DNA of 56,167 nt from Oscillospiraceae bacterium (GCA_015064555.1 SVRZ01000015.1:1-56167); one strand, 5' to 3'. Shown: positions 25,689 through 35,588, counted from the first letter of the stretch. Numbers and translations: made by a program. The notes: generated from the letters alone by a model not told the origin.

Positions 25689-26633
25689 TCAGAATTTGTT
25701 TTTCTTTTCCTTTAATATTCTATATATAGCCCTGTAGGAGTCAAGACGAGTCGGTGCGATCATCCCCTCCTCGGCGGCACGGGCGACAGCGCATTCATCG
25801 CGCCCCTCACCAACGTGCGAGCAATCGGAATAGGTGCATCCGCCGGCATACGGAAGGATATCCGGGAAGGTGGCAGGCAGATCCTCAATGCTGAAGAAAT
25901 CAAATCTTGCGAAATCCACGAGCGAGAAGCCCGGAGTATCGGCTAAGAATCCCGCTTCACTTCCTTTATTATTAATATCAAATATCTCAACGTGGCGCGT
26001 GGTATGCCTTCCGCGCTCGATCTTCCTTGAAATTTCCGAGGTGCTGAGAGAAAGGGACGGAAACAGCGCATTCATAAGCGTTGATTTTCCGACTCCCGAT
26101 GCGCCCGCAAATGCGGCAGTCACGTTCGCCTTTACCGTTTTTTCTATAAATTCCTTCAGCTCAGCAACTCCGCCGCCGTTCTCGGAGGAGGTGATGAAGG
26201 TATCTATACCCGCACGGCGGTAGATGTCGGCGTATTCTGCCGCAAGCTCGTCCGAAAGATCCTGCTTGGTTATAACGACCACAGGTCTTATATCGTTATG
26301 TATCGCTATGGCTATAAGCTTATCGACTACCTCAAGGACAGGCATAGGCTTCCTCGCCGCAAATACCATAAAAAGGATATCAAGATTCGCCATAGGCGGA
26401 CGGATGAGCGCATTTTTTCGCTCGGCTATTTCGGAGATAACGATACTGTCCGGCGTTTGCTCGTCGATGGAAAGATATACGTTATCGCCTATGAGCACCT
26501 TTTCCTCTTCCTTATGGAGAGAGCCCTTCGCACGGCAGGAATAGATATTCACGCTGCCGTCATCCTCGTTTACTCTGATGCTGTAAAGTCCTCCAAGGCC
26601 TTTTATGACCTTGCCGTATTTTTCGATTATCAA
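25689..26633 (-). CDS. rsgA: Ribosome small-subunit GTPase RsgA
   Basis: A 314-aa circularly permuted GTPase that checks late 30S subunit assembly. The OB-fold N-terminus (about 1-65) is followed by the permuted G motifs in order: TKQDL (G4), GASGVGKST (G1, with Ala in place of the usual Pro), RGRHTTRH (G2), DTPGFS (G3). The C-terminal zinc site is C-x-x-x-x-C-x-H-x-x-x-x-x-x-C. The start is TTG behind AGAGGA; there is no ATG before the OB fold. It is the last gene of the long nrdR-rsgA operon. In many Firmicutes prpC and prkC stand between rlmN and rsgA; they are absent here. Confidence 0.95.
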   Translation of the reverse strand: MIIEKYGKVIKGLGGLYSIRVNEDDGSVNIYSCRAKGSLHKEEEKVLIGDNVYLSIDEQTPDSIVISEIAERKNALIRPPMANLDILFMVFAARKPMPVLEVVDKLIAIAIHNDIRPVVVITKQDLSDELAAEYADIYRRAGIDTFITSSENGGGVAELKEFIEKTVKANVTAAFAGASGVGKSTLMNALFPSLSLSTSEISRKIERGRHTTRHVEIFDINNKGSEAGFLADTPGFSLVDFARFDFFSIEDLPATFPDILPYAGGCTYSDCSHVGEGRDECAVARAAEEGMIAPTRLDSYRAIYRILKEKKNKF

Positions 26634-26662
26634 GCGTTTTCCTCTTATCTTATGATTTTTAC

Positions 26663-27712
26663 TCAGGTCGATGCCGCAGAGCGGCGAAGCTGACCGCAGG
26701 CGGCATTTACATCGGCGCCAAGACGTCTTCTCACGGTTGCGGTTATTCCGCGTGATTCCAAGCGCTCGGCAAATCTGCGCACCGATTCCTCGCTTCCCTT
26801 CTTGAAGCCGGTTTCCTCGACCTCGTTTACTCTTATGAGATTTACGTGAATAGGCGCACCTGTTCCCTTGAAATAGTGGCAGAGAAGCGATGAAAGCTCG
26901 TCAGCATCGGCTATACCGTCATTCTTTCCGGATATGAGGGTATACTCAAACGATATGCGTCTGCCTGTCTTTTTATAATAGCTGACACACGCCGTAAGAA
27001 GCTCGGATATCGGATATTTTTTGTTTATCGGCATTATCTCGCTCCGCTTTTCATCGGTTGCCGCGTGGAGAGATATTGAAAGCGTTATAGGAAGCTCCTC
27101 ATCCGATAGCTCGAGGATGCGCGGTACCACTCCGCAGGTGGAGAGAGATATATGGCGGTATCCTATATTAAGACCGCCCTCGCTGTTTACCAGCTTTAAG
27201 AATTTAATTACGTTGTCGTAGTTATCAAGCGGCTCACCGATTCCCATCATAACGATATTTGAAACGCGCTCGCCGCTATCCTTCTCTGCTGCTATGACCT
27301 GACCGAGAAGCTCGGAGGGCAACAGATCTCTCGACCTTCCCCCGATGGTGGACGCGCAGAAGCGGCATCCCATGCGGCAGCCTACCTGACTCGATATACA
27401 AAGGGTATTTCCGTGCTTGTATTTCATAAGCACGCTTTCTATCAAGGCATCATCATACAGGCGGAAAAGATATTTTACGGTTCCGTCTATTTGCGAAACA
27501 AGCTTTTTTTCAACTCTCGGCAGACTGTCAAGCGCGATCTGCGACAGTTTTTCCCGAAGTGCCTTAGAAAGATTTGTCATTTCGGATATAGAAGCTCCGC
27601 GGCTTATCCAGGTGAACACCTGCTCTGCGCGGAATTTAGGCTCGCCTATTGATTTGAAGAATGAGCATAGCTCATCCTTTGTCATAGATGCGATATCTAT
27701 TTTATCTGTCAT
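26663..27712 (-). CDS. rlmN: Dual-specificity 23S rRNA / tRNA adenine-C2 methyltransferase RlmN
   Basis: A 349-aa radical SAM enzyme that methylates A2503 of 23S rRNA and A37 of some tRNAs. The radical SAM cluster motif C-RMG-C-RF-C is at about 113-120. GIGEPLDNYDNV, LSTCGVVP and LSISLHA follow, and the catalytic C-terminal cysteine is in NAACGQL. The N-terminal helical domain (residues 1-60) with FRAEQVFTWI is normal. Its start overlaps the rsmB stop by four bases. Confidence 0.96.
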   Translation of the reverse strand: MTDKIDIASMTKDELCSFFKSIGEPKFRAEQVFTWISRGASISEMTNLSKALREKLSQIALDSLPRVEKKLVSQIDGTVKYLFRLYDDALIESVLMKYKHGNTLCISSQVGCRMGCRFCASTIGGRSRDLLPSELLGQVIAAEKDSGERVSNIVMMGIGEPLDNYDNVIKFLKLVNSEGGLNIGYRHISLSTCGVVPRILELSDEELPITLSISLHAATDEKRSEIMPINKKYPISELLTACVSYYKKTGRRISFEYTLISGKNDGIADADELSSLLCHYFKGTGAPIHVNLIRVNEVEETGFKKGSEESVRRFAERLESRGITATVRRRLGADVNAACGQLRRSAAST

Positions 27713-29013
27713 TTATTTTTCCTCAGCTTGGCTATATAAAATCCGTCCGTATTATGCTTATGCGGCAGAAGGGTTATTCTACCCTCGGGTGCATTTATAC
27801 CGCCGACACATATCGGATCATACGAAAAATCGGGATGCTCGGATATGAACCTGTCGGTTATCTCTGCATTTTCCGCGGGATTCACCGTGCAGGTGGAATA
27901 TATCAACACGCCCCCCGGCTTAAGATATTCTATGCTCTTGCAAAGTATCTCATACTGCAGAGGCGGAAGCGTTGATATCGCCTCTGTGTCCTTGTATCTC
28001 AGGTCGGGCTTTTTTGAAAAGACTCCAAGCCCCGAGCAGGGTACGTCGCATATGACCTTATCGGCTTTACCGTATAGCTCTGTCTTCGGTAACGTCGCAT
28101 CGTTTGCCTCCGCAAAAACGGAAGAAAGCCCAAGCCTTTGTGCTCCGGAGCGGATAAGCGAGAGCTTACTCTCGTGAATATCGAAGGAATATACCCTTCC
28201 GCTATCCTCGGCGGAAATCGCGGCAAGAAAGCTCTTTCCTCCGGGAGCGGCACAAACATCCACAACGGTATCCCCCTGTACCACCCCTGCGGAAAGCACC
28301 GCAATGCGGCTCGACTCATCCTGGACGAAGAACTCGCCATCCGCATAGCCGGGGATATCTGCGGGATAAGCGCGCTCGCTTATCATAACGCCCATATCGG
28401 TGTTTTCCGATGGATATGCTCCGAGGGCACGATTCTTTTCTATAAAAGCATCTCTTGATATTTTATTTGTATTGACCGTCAGCGAAAGCGGACGCTCGCG
28501 TATGACCGCCCTTATGTAATCCTCACACTCATCACCGAATATAGAGATGAACATTTTCACCGTTTTTTGAGGAATAGAGTAAAAAATGCTAAGAAATCTT
28601 GACAAATTCTTGGTTTTATCGGGATATGGAAGATTGTTTTTTTCTTTTACCGCGCGACGGAGAATTGCATTTATAAAGCCCGACTCTCCTTTATGACGCG
28701 CAAGTCTCACCGTTTCGTTCACGGCGGCAAAATCGGGAACACTGTCCATATGCAAGATCTGACACAGACCTATGCGGAGCACATCGCGCACGTATGGATC
28801 TATGTCGGATATCGGGCGCGCGGCGAATGCCGATATAAAATAGTCGTAGGTAAGCTTATTCTCAACCGTTGTATAAAGAAGCGCAGTTACTATCGAATGC
28901 TCATCTGTGCTCAGTGCGCGAATTCTGCTTGAATTCGGGAGAAGATTTACGTATCTTCCCTCCTCCTCATAGCTCCTGAGAAGCTCTAAGGTCAATTTTC
29001 TTACGTCTGCCAT
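27709..29013 (-). CDS. rsmB: 16S rRNA m5C967 methyltransferase RsmB
   Basis: A 434-aa enzyme with an N-terminal NusB-like RNA-binding domain (about 1-140) and a C-terminal RsmB/NOP2 methyltransferase domain. Motifs seen are VDVCAAPGGKS for SAM binding, CDVPCSGLG with the release cysteine and YSTCTVNPAEN with the catalytic cysteine, plus the PDLR segment. I start at MADVRKL, which begins one base before the upstream stop region; a longer frame would run into the neighbouring gene. It lies in the long housekeeping operon and overlaps rlmN. Confidence 0.94.
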   Translation of the reverse strand: MADVRKLTLELLRSYEEEGRYVNLLPNSSRIRALSTDEHSIVTALLYTTVENKLTYDYFISAFAARPISDIDPYVRDVLRIGLCQILHMDSVPDFAAVNETVRLARHKGESGFINAILRRAVKEKNNLPYPDKTKNLSRFLSIFYSIPQKTVKMFISIFGDECEDYIRAVIRERPLSLTVNTNKISRDAFIEKNRALGAYPSENTDMGVMISERAYPADIPGYADGEFFVQDESSRIAVLSAGVVQGDTVVDVCAAPGGKSFLAAISAEDSGRVYSFDIHESKLSLIRSGAQRLGLSSVFAEANDATLPKTELYGKADKVICDVPCSGLGVFSKKPDLRYKDTEAISTLPPLQYEILCKSIEYLKPGGVLIYSTCTVNPAENAEITDRFISEHPDFSYDPICVGGINAPEGRITLLPHKHNTDGFYIAKLRKNK

Positions 29014-29014
29014 A

Positions 29015-29728
29015 TCAACGTCTGTTATCCCTTCTACCCGTGAAGATAAAAAGAAGCCTGAGAAGCTGCACCGCAGATGCAAAGGTAGCGGCAACATAGG
29101 TAAGAGCCGCTGCGGTAAGCACCTGTCTTGCCGCCCTCAGCTCATCTGCCGTGTAGTCGCCTGTAGCACGAAGCGCAGTCATAGCCCGTCTTGATGCATT
29201 GAATTCACACGGGAGTGTCACCAGCTGGAAAAGCGTAGTTACCGCGAAAAGACCGATGCCGGCAAGTAGTATAAGATATCCGATATCGGATGCCGTAGCA
29301 AACATAGTTATAAGAAGTCCGAGCATTATAAAGAGCCATGATGCGCGCGAGGCAAAGCTCGTTACCGGAACGAGCGCTCCTCTGAGCTTTATCGGAAAAT
29401 AGCCCTCAGCATGCTGTATCGCGTGCCCGGCCTCGTGCGCCGCAACGCCTATTGCCGCTGCGGAGTAGGACGCGTAGGTGGTATCCGAAAGAGCAAGAGT
29501 GTTGCTCCTTGGATCGAAGTGGTCGGTAAGGTTTCCGCTTACTCTGCCTATCGAAACGTCGGTTACACCCGCCGAATGAAGCATCATACGCGCCACGTCG
29601 GTCGCGTTTTTGCCGCTCCCCGTATAAAGTCTTGAATATTTACGGTAGGTTCCCGACACCTTTATCTGTGCCCAGAACGAAAAAACGATAGATAGTATAA
29701 ACAGTGGATATAAAACATACTCGTACAT
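29015..29728 (-). CDS. YugP-type membrane zinc metallopeptidase
   Basis: A 237-aa integral membrane peptidase of the Zn_peptidase_2 (YugP) family. The zinc-binding HEAGH motif is at about 98-102, after the conserved D-H-F-D-P and AAHEAG context. Hydrophobic segments are at about 5-20, 128-150, 152-172 and near the C-terminus. Substrates are unknown. The gene is a regular member of the def-fmt-rsmB operon in Clostridia. Start and stop overlap or touch the neighbours, so it is translated with them. Confidence 0.9.
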   Translation of the reverse strand: MYEYVLYPLFILSIVFSFWAQIKVSGTYRKYSRLYTGSGKNATDVARMMLHSAGVTDVSIGRVSGNLTDHFDPRSNTLALSDTTYASYSAAAIGVAAHEAGHAIQHAEGYFPIKLRGALVPVTSFASRASWLFIMLGLLITMFATASDIGYLILLAGIGLFAVTTLFQLVTLPCEFNASRRAMTALRATGDYTADELRAARQVLTAAALTYVAATFASAVQLLRLLFIFTGRRDNRR

Positions 29729-30660
29729 TATGAAAGCACGTCTCCTTTAGCGATCTTTCTGCCTCTGACGAAATCACCTGCTGACATTCTGCCCTTGCCC
29801 TCGGGTATAACGCCCTCTATTCTGAGCGCGCCCTCTCCGCAGGCAACGATAATATAGCCTGTGCCTATACCGTTCGCCTCGAGAACCTCTCCGGGCTCTC
29901 CATTGCGTTCAACAGGTGTGGCCTTATATATTTTAAGCATTTTTCCGCCGAGATATGCAAATGCCCCGGGAATGGGTGTCACGCCCCTTATGATGCAATC
30001 AAGCCTTTTGGCAGGCAGTGTGAAATCTATTTTGCAATCCGCCTTCTCGATCTTTGCGGCATAGGTCGCCTCGGTATCTGCCTGAGGAGTACGCATAGCA
30101 GTACCGTTTCCGATATCAATAACAGTGCGCGAAAGAAGTGCGCCTCCGATATCGGCAGACCTGTCGTGTATCGCCTCAAAATCATCAAGAGGACCTATCG
30201 GGAAGACCTCCTTCGAAATAATATCTCCGGTATCAAGCCCCTCATTCATATACATAACGGTGACTCCTGTCTCGCTCTCTCCGTTCATTATAGCCCTCTG
30301 CATAGGAGCAGCTCCGCGATACTTAGGTAAAAGCGACACGTGAAGATTTATACATCCGTATTTCGGATAATTCAACACCGATGACGGCAGTATCTTACCG
30401 TAAGCAACTACTGCGATCAGATCGGGATCGATAGATGAAAGAAGCTCGGCAAATGCCTCGTCCTTAAGCGTAGTCGGCTCATATACAGGGATACCGCACT
30501 CGAGCGCAAGCACCTTTGTGGGCGTAGGAGTAAGAACGTTTCCTCTGCCGCGTACCTTATCCTCGCGAGTTACGACAGCCACGATGTCGTGACCGTCATC
30601 AATAAGACGGCGAAGACATATCGCAGAGATCTCGGGAGTTCCCATAAAAAGAATCTTCAT
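29728..30660 (-). CDS. fmt: Methionyl-tRNA formyltransferase
   Basis: A 310-aa enzyme that formylates initiator Met-tRNA with 10-formyl-tetrahydrofolate. ILFMGTPEIS opens the Rossmann-like domain. The catalytic asparagine/histidine block CINLHVSLLPKYRGAAP and the GVTVMYMNEGLDTGD segment are complete, and the C-terminal OB-like domain follows after about 205. I use the ATG behind GAGGATT; an in-frame TTG two codons upstream overlaps the def stop. It is partnered with def. Confidence 0.96.
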   Translation of the reverse strand: MKILFMGTPEISAICLRRLIDDGHDIVAVVTREDKVRGRGNVLTPTPTKVLALECGIPVYEPTTLKDEAFAELLSSIDPDLIAVVAYGKILPSSVLNYPKYGCINLHVSLLPKYRGAAPMQRAIMNGESETGVTVMYMNEGLDTGDIISKEVFPIGPLDDFEAIHDRSADIGGALLSRTVIDIGNGTAMRTPQADTEATYAAKIEKADCKIDFTLPAKRLDCIIRGVTPIPGAFAYLGGKMLKIYKATPVERNGEPGEVLEANGIGTGYIIVACGEGALRIEGVIPEGKGRMSAGDFVRGRKIAKGDVLS

Positions 30661-30662
30661 TT

Positions 30663-31121
30663 TCAATCCTCTTCAAGCTCTTCTATTTGTACGTCGGTAT
30701 AAAGCTTACCGTCCAGATGGTCGCATTCGTGGCAGATAGCTCTTGCAAGAAGCTCCTTGCCCGTAAGCTCATATTCCTCTCCGTATCTGTTCTGTGCCCT
30801 TACGGTAACAGCCATAGGGCGCTTGGTTATTCCCCATCTGCCGGGGTTGGAAAGACAGCCCTCAGTCTCGCGCTGCTCGCCTGTGTATGCTATTATTTTC
30901 GGATTGATAAGCTCATATACCTTACCCTCCTCGACCTCTATAACAGCGATACGGCGCAGGATTCCGACCTGGGGTGCGGCAAGGCCGCATCCGTTTGCCG
31001 CGCGCATTGTTTCTATCATATCATCAATAAGTGTCACTATCTTGGGAGTGATAACATCGACAGGGCGGCATACCTTGCGGAGCGCCTCGTCGCCAAACTT
31101 CAAAATATTAAGCTTTGCCAT
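30663..31121 (-). CDS. def: Peptide deformylase
   Basis: A 152-aa metalloenzyme that removes the formyl group from new proteins. All three motifs are present: motif 1 GCGLAAPQVG (about 44-53), motif 2 EGCLSNPG (about 87-94, metal-binding cysteine) and motif 3 HECDHLDG (about 130-137). Residue N replaces the more usual V or I in EGCLS-x-P. It ends three bases before fmt, with which it works. Confidence 0.96.
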   Translation of the reverse strand: MAKLNILKFGDEALRKVCRPVDVITPKIVTLIDDMIETMRAANGCGLAAPQVGILRRIAVIEVEEGKVYELINPKIIAYTGEQRETEGCLSNPGRWGITKRPMAVTVRAQNRYGEEYELTGKELLARAICHECDHLDGKLYTDVQIEELEED

Positions 31122-31180
31122 TGTATATTCCTTTCATATAAAGCCGTCCCGAAGCACGGCGCTTAAAATTATCAAATAGG

Positions 31181-33427
31181 CTATGACACCGTCATAGGGT
31201 TAAGATCTATCGAAACCGACGTATCGCGCGAGCTGCGTGATATCTCCCGAAGGAGCTCTGCAAGCATCGCACGCGTGGCTCTGTTAAGGCGGCATTTTAC
31301 CACCATTCTCATTCTGTATTTTTCGTTTACACGATATACGCCTGCCTCAAACGGACCGAATACCATAAAGGGATTTTTTCCGCCGTCGGCATTTATTTTC
31401 CCGACAAGGGCATCCGAAAGCGTCTTCGCATCCCGAAGCACGGCAACCTCGTCCTCACCCGTTACGGTGAGAGTTGCCATATCGCAGAATGGCGGATATA
31501 AAAGCTCACGGCGAAGTGCTATCTCGCCCTCATAGAATTTTTCGTAATCCTGCAGGCACGCAAGACGGATTATCTCGTTTTTCGGAGCAAAGGTCTGTAT
31601 TACCGCCCTTCCGTTCTTCAGCGCTCTGCCGGCTCTGCCTATAACCTGAGTCAAAAGAGAGAAGGTCTTTTCGGAGGCGCGGAAGTCGCTGACAAAAAGC
31701 GACGTATCGGCAAGAACCACTCCGACAAGCGACACCTTCGGAAAATCGTGGCCCTTGGCTACCATCTGCGTTCCGAGCAGAATATCCGCGCGAGATGCAC
31801 GGAAGTCCTCAAGCATACGGTCATAAGCAAGCTTTCCCGACGTTGTATCCGCATCCATGCGCATAACTCGCATATCGGACAGATACTGCGACAGCTCGGA
31901 CTCGACCTTCTGTGTTCCGTAGCCGAGGAAGGAAAGCTCGGTGCCGCCGCAACTCTCGCAGGAGCGAGGGACGGGAGAGGTATATCCGCACAGGTGGCAA
32001 AGCATTTTGCCGCCGGACGGATCGGTATGATATGTGAGCGAAACGGTGCATCTCGGACAGGTGACAACGTCGCCGCAGCTCTTACAGCTGATCTGGCTGT
32101 TATATCCGCGCCTGTTCAGGAAGAGTATCGCCTGCTCCTCATTCTCCGAGACCTCTGTAAGCGACTCGACAAGCCTCTGACTTATCGGAGAGGTATTTCC
32201 AAGTCTTAATTCCTCTCTCATATCAACTATGATCGCATCGGGGAGCTTCACTCCTCCGTATCTTTCCCTGAGAGAGATAAGAGTGTATATTCCGTTTTTC
32301 GCTTTATAGTAGCTTTCGATTGAGGGGGTTGCCGAGGCGAGCAGCAGGAGCGCATTCGTTTTGCCACATATGTATGAGGCGACCTCGCGCGCATGATATT
32401 TAGGATCGCTCTCGGACTTATAGGTATGCTCGTGCTCCTCGTCTATGACTATCATTCCGATATTTTCAAGCGGAGCAAATACCGCAGAGCGCGTTCCTAT
32501 AACCAGGTCAACATCACCGCGGCGGATACGGCGCCAGGCATCCGTGCGCTCGCCCGCAGAGAGCGAGGAATGGATGACGGCAACTCTTTCTCCGTACCGC
32601 TTACAGAATATTCCGACCGTCTGCGGAGTCAGTGATATCTCGGGGACCATCATAATGACGGTCTTTTTATCCTCAATACATTTATCTATCGCTTTGAGTA
32701 TTATTTTCGTCTTTCCGCTTCCCGTAACACCGTGCAGAAGCGCGCATTTCGGCGCATCTGCCGAATAGAGCTCCATAACGGTGGAATATGCCTCATTCTG
32801 AGCCGGGCTGAGAACTATCTCGGAGGTATCGCGCACAAGAGCATACGAAGCATACGGATTACGTATATTCTCACTCTCGGTGACCGATATTACCCCTCGC
32901 TCACGCAGGGCGGAGATATGGGCATAGCTGACGCCGGGAAGACTGCGCACCAGCTCATAATCGGCACTTCCTATGCCGAGAAGATATTTTATTATACTCT
33001 TCTGCCCTTCACTGCGTATGCCACGCCTGCCGGGAAGAGTAAGAAGTGCTTCTGCCTCCGCACTATTGATCGCAAGGACGCAGGTGCGGCGCACGCTCTC
33101 GTTCAGCTTATCTGTAAGCGCGCCGGGCGGAAGTATGCATTTTACCGCCTCGCCAACCGTGCAAAGCGTGTGCTCCTTCAGAAAAAGGCATAGCCCGCAC
33201 ATCTGCTCGGTCAGGCGTAAGCGCCCATCCAGTAACGAATGCACGGGCTTAAGATTTGCTGCCTCGACGGTCTGTTTTATCGCAGTTACCAAGCCAAGAC
33301 GAAGCTTATCGGCCTTTCCGAAGGGGACTCTTACAATATCCCCCACCGCAACCCGATCCGAGCAAATATAGTCGAAGGGGCGGTCCAAATGATACGGGAC
33401 GTCAAGAATATAAACCTCACAATACAT
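31181..33427 (-). CDS. priA: Primosomal protein N' (replication restart helicase PriA)
   Basis: A 748-aa DNA helicase that recognises stalled forks and starts primosome assembly. An N-terminal DNA-binding domain (CEVYILDVPYHLDRPFDY) is followed by the helicase with Walker A GVTGSGKT, DEEH, and LLLASATPS. The zinc region is CKSCGDVVTCPRC...CHLCGYTSPVPRSCESC, and motifs V and VI are GTQMVAKGHDFP and TQVIGRAGRA. I start at the ATG; an in-frame TTG four codons upstream gives a longer reading without a better site. coaBC, often just upstream in Firmicutes, is absent. Confidence 0.96.
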   Translation of the reverse strand: MYCEVYILDVPYHLDRPFDYICSDRVAVGDIVRVPFGKADKLRLGLVTAIKQTVEAANLKPVHSLLDGRLRLTEQMCGLCLFLKEHTLCTVGEAVKCILPPGALTDKLNESVRRTCVLAINSAEAEALLTLPGRRGIRSEGQKSIIKYLLGIGSADYELVRSLPGVSYAHISALRERGVISVTESENIRNPYASYALVRDTSEIVLSPAQNEAYSTVMELYSADAPKCALLHGVTGSGKTKIILKAIDKCIEDKKTVIMMVPEISLTPQTVGIFCKRYGERVAVIHSSLSAGERTDAWRRIRRGDVDLVIGTRSAVFAPLENIGMIVIDEEHEHTYKSESDPKYHAREVASYICGKTNALLLLASATPSIESYYKAKNGIYTLISLRERYGGVKLPDAIIVDMREELRLGNTSPISQRLVESLTEVSENEEQAILFLNRRGYNSQISCKSCGDVVTCPRCTVSLTYHTDPSGGKMLCHLCGYTSPVPRSCESCGGTELSFLGYGTQKVESELSQYLSDMRVMRMDADTTSGKLAYDRMLEDFRASRADILLGTQMVAKGHDFPKVSLVGVVLADTSLFVSDFRASEKTFSLLTQVIGRAGRALKNGRAVIQTFAPKNEIIRLACLQDYEKFYEGEIALRRELLYPPFCDMATLTVTGEDEVAVLRDAKTLSDALVGKINADGGKNPFMVFGPFEAGVYRVNEKYRMRMVVKCRLNRATRAMLAELLREISRSSRDTSVSIDLNPMTVS

Positions 33428-33454
33428 CCCTATCACCAATACGGCAAAAAACCG

Positions 33455-33721
33455 TCAGTTTTCCTCGGGGTGAGCCATTTTGAAGCGGCCAGAGCCGAGC
33501 TTTGCAATAGCGATTTTTACCGCCTTCTGATCCTTATACTCGGGATCGATAAGCGCCGAAAGAGACTTCTCGGTCTCTCTGTTGTCGATCATTCTCTGCG
33601 CCTTCGCTCTCATCTCAACATATTCGTCGGTGACGATGCGCGCGCACTTTGCAACACCGATAACAAGCTCGTAGCGGTTGAAATCTCCGTGAGTAAGCTC
33701 TTCAATAGTAGGGTAAATCAT
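33455..33721 (-). CDS. rpoZ: RNA polymerase omega subunit
   Basis: An 88-aa subunit that helps fold and hold beta' in RNA polymerase. The family pattern P-T-I-E-E-L opens the protein, followed by NRYELVIGVAKCARIV and a helix leading to KAVKIAIAKLGSGRF. Its place between remA and priA matches the standard Firmicutes order except that gmk is missing from its usual slot directly upstream. GGAGA precedes the ATG. Confidence 0.88.
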   Translation of the reverse strand: MIYPTIEELTHGDFNRYELVIGVAKCARIVTDEYVEMRAKAQRMIDNRETEKSLSALIDPEYKDQKAVKIAIAKLGSGRFKMAHPEEN

Positions 33722-33791
33722 TTTTTATCTCCATTTCAAATAATAATCTCGTTAGCTGCCGCACAGGCGGCATATAGCGGAAGAAGGAGGA

Positions 33792-34064
33792 TCACTCCTC
33801 TTCCTCTTCCTCTGCAGTATCGTCTGCAATATCGGATGCAAGACGGTTGGTAACGGTTTCTGCCTGTATCGCCGAAAGAATAACGTGCTCGGAGTCGGTA
33901 ATTATTACAGAGCGCGTTCTTCTGCCGCAGGAAACGTCTATAACACGGTTCTCCTCCTTGGCATCCTGAACCAATCTTTTAATGGGTGCGGAATCGGGGC
34001 TGGCAATAGCGACTATTCTGCTTGCCGACACCATATTTCCGAAGCCGATGTTTATGAATTTCAT
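33792..34064 (-). CDS. remA: RemA-like regulator (DUF370)
   Basis: A 90-aa protein of the RemA/DUF370 family, small DNA-binding regulators that in Bacillus switch on biofilm matrix genes. The start [18 protein letters not shown] is diagnostic, followed by [21 protein letters not shown] and [26 protein letters not shown] poly-glutamate tail closes the protein. Its targets in this organism are unknown. It sits directly after yicC, as in most Firmicutes. Confidence 0.93.
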   Translation of the reverse strand: MKFINIGFGNMVSASRIVAIASPDSAPIKRLVQDAKEENRVIDVSCGRRTRSVIITDSEHVILSAIQAETVTNRLASDIADDTAEEEEEE

Positions 34065-34080
34065 ATCAAACCTCCAAAGG

Positions 34081-34968
34081 TCACTCGATATTCTGTATCT
34101 GCTCTCTGATCTTCTCGATCTCGCCCTTCATATCCACAACTATGCGGGCTATTGCGGCATTGTTGGCCTTAGAGCCTATAGTATTTGTTTCGCGATTAAG
34201 CTCCTGAATAAGGAAATCGAGCTTTCTGCCCGAGGGCTCGGGAAGCTCTGCTATCTCGTAGAACGCGCCGAAATGCGATCTCAGACGAACGAGCTCCTCG
34301 TCTATCGCTATCTTGTCAGCCCATATCGCGCACTCGGTGAGCAGGCGGTTCTCGTCAACCGTAACGGCATTATCCCCGAGTATCTTGCGGAGTCTGTCCT
34401 CAAGCTTATCGCGGTAGCCTACGGTATCACACTGCGATATGCGCTCTACCTCGTCTGCCATAGCGCGAAGATGCTCTATCTTTGCAGTTATATCCTCGTA
34501 TGCGCGCTTGCCTTCGCGCTCGCGCATATCCCGGTGACTTTCTATAGCACCGTCCAGCACCGAGGACACAAGGCGCCATTCCTCGTCGGCATCCTCCTCG
34601 GGCTTCGTGTATTTGAATACCTCCTGATTGCGCGCGACCGACATTACGCTTATATCGTCCTTCAGGGAAAATTTGTCGCGCAGGTCGGCGAGGGCGGCGA
34701 TATAACGTGCGGCAAATGCCTCGTCTACCGATATCTCACCGATATCCGAGCCGTGATTCTCAACCGTCACGAACACATCCACCTTACCGCGGGCTATAGA
34801 GTTCTTCTGAATGTACGACTTTATCTTTTCCTCAAGGTAAAGGAGGCTGCGCGGCAGCTTCACCGAGCAATCGAAGAAGCGCGAGTTTACACTCTTCATC
34901 TCTATGGTAATATCCCTTGCCTCGCCCTCAAGCCTTGCTCTGCCAAAGGCGGTCATGCTCTTAATCAT
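34081..34968 (-). CDS. yicC: YicC family endoribonuclease
   Basis: A 295-aa protein of the YicC/YloC family. The N-terminal domain opens with [11 protein letters not shown] and contains [11 protein letters not shown]; the C-terminal DUF1732 domain ends in the conserved form V[17 protein letters not shown]. Family members have endoribonuclease activity, shown for the Escherichia coli protein; the substrate here is not known. The start overlaps the end of nrdR by eight bases. Confidence 0.93.
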   Translation of the reverse strand: MIKSMTAFGRARLEGEARDITIEMKSVNSRFFDCSVKLPRSLLYLEEKIKSYIQKNSIARGKVDVFVTVENHGSDIGEISVDEAFAARYIAALADLRDKFSLKDDISVMSVARNQEVFKYTKPEEDADEEWRLVSSVLDGAIESHRDMREREGKRAYEDITAKIEHLRAMADEVERISQCDTVGYRDKLEDRLRKILGDNAVTVDENRLLTECAIWADKIAIDEELVRLRSHFGAFYEIAELPEPSGRKLDFLIQELNRETNTIGSKANNAAIARIVVDMKGEIEKIREQIQNIE

Positions 34969-35449
34969 CAGTCTGTACCTCCGCAGTCTTTCTCGGCGCC
35001 CTCTTCTTCATACGGCTGAGCGATTTTATCTCCGCCATGAAGGAATCGATATCGCGGAACTCGCGGTATACACTGGCAAACCTGATATATGAAACGATAT
35101 CGACCGAACGAAGACGGTCGAGGACCATCTCTCCGATATCGGTGCTCGTTATCTCGGTAACAATAGAATTCTGAAGATCGCTCTCCACCGCATTTGCTAT
35201 CTCCTCGGGATCCACCGGGCGCTTCTGACAGGCGCGCTCAATACCGAGCTTCAGCTTATGCTTATCGAAGAATTCACGGTTTCCGCCTCTTTTGATAACC
35301 GTTATCGGAACGGTATCTATTACCTCATAGGTCGTGAATCGCTTACCGCAGGAGGGACACTCGCGGCGGCGCTTGATACTGTTGCCTTCTTCAACCGGTC
35401 TTGAATCAAGAACTCGCGAATCGGCAAAATTACATACAGGACATCTCAT
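34961..35449 (-). CDS. nrdR: Ribonucleotide reductase regulator NrdR
   Basis: A 162-aa repressor of ribonucleotide reductase genes. The zinc ribbon (MRCPVC...CPSC with RRRECPSCGKRFTTYE, residues 1-40) binds DNA and an ATP-cone (about 46-136) senses dATP/ATP. I start at MRCPVCNF, behind AAAGGA; an ORF extension upstream is not protein-like. It is the first gene of the long minus-strand operon that runs to rsgA. Confidence 0.95.
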   Translation of the reverse strand: MRCPVCNFADSRVLDSRPVEEGNSIKRRRECPSCGKRFTTYEVIDTVPITVIKRGGNREFFDKHKLKLGIERACQKRPVDPEEIANAVESDLQNSIVTEITSTDIGEMVLDRLRSVDIVSYIRFASVYREFRDIDSFMAEIKSLSRMKKRAPRKTAEVQTDD

Positions 35450-35559
35450 AGGTCTTTTTCCTTTGTCAAACCGGCGCTGACAATTTATACGGGAGGCGAG
35501 CGAAACCAAAATAAATACGCCCGGGCATAAATATTACGCGCAAAATAATTACTCTAGGT

Positions 35560-35588
35560 ATTATAGCATACAATTTTAAAAAAGTAAA
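35560..35588 (-). promoter_or_regulatory. Probable promoter of the nrdR-rsgA operon
   Basis: On the minus strand TTTACT, 17 bp, TGC-TATAAT (extended -10). The rest of 35450-35740 shows no gene and no other recognisable signal. Confidence 0.6.
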
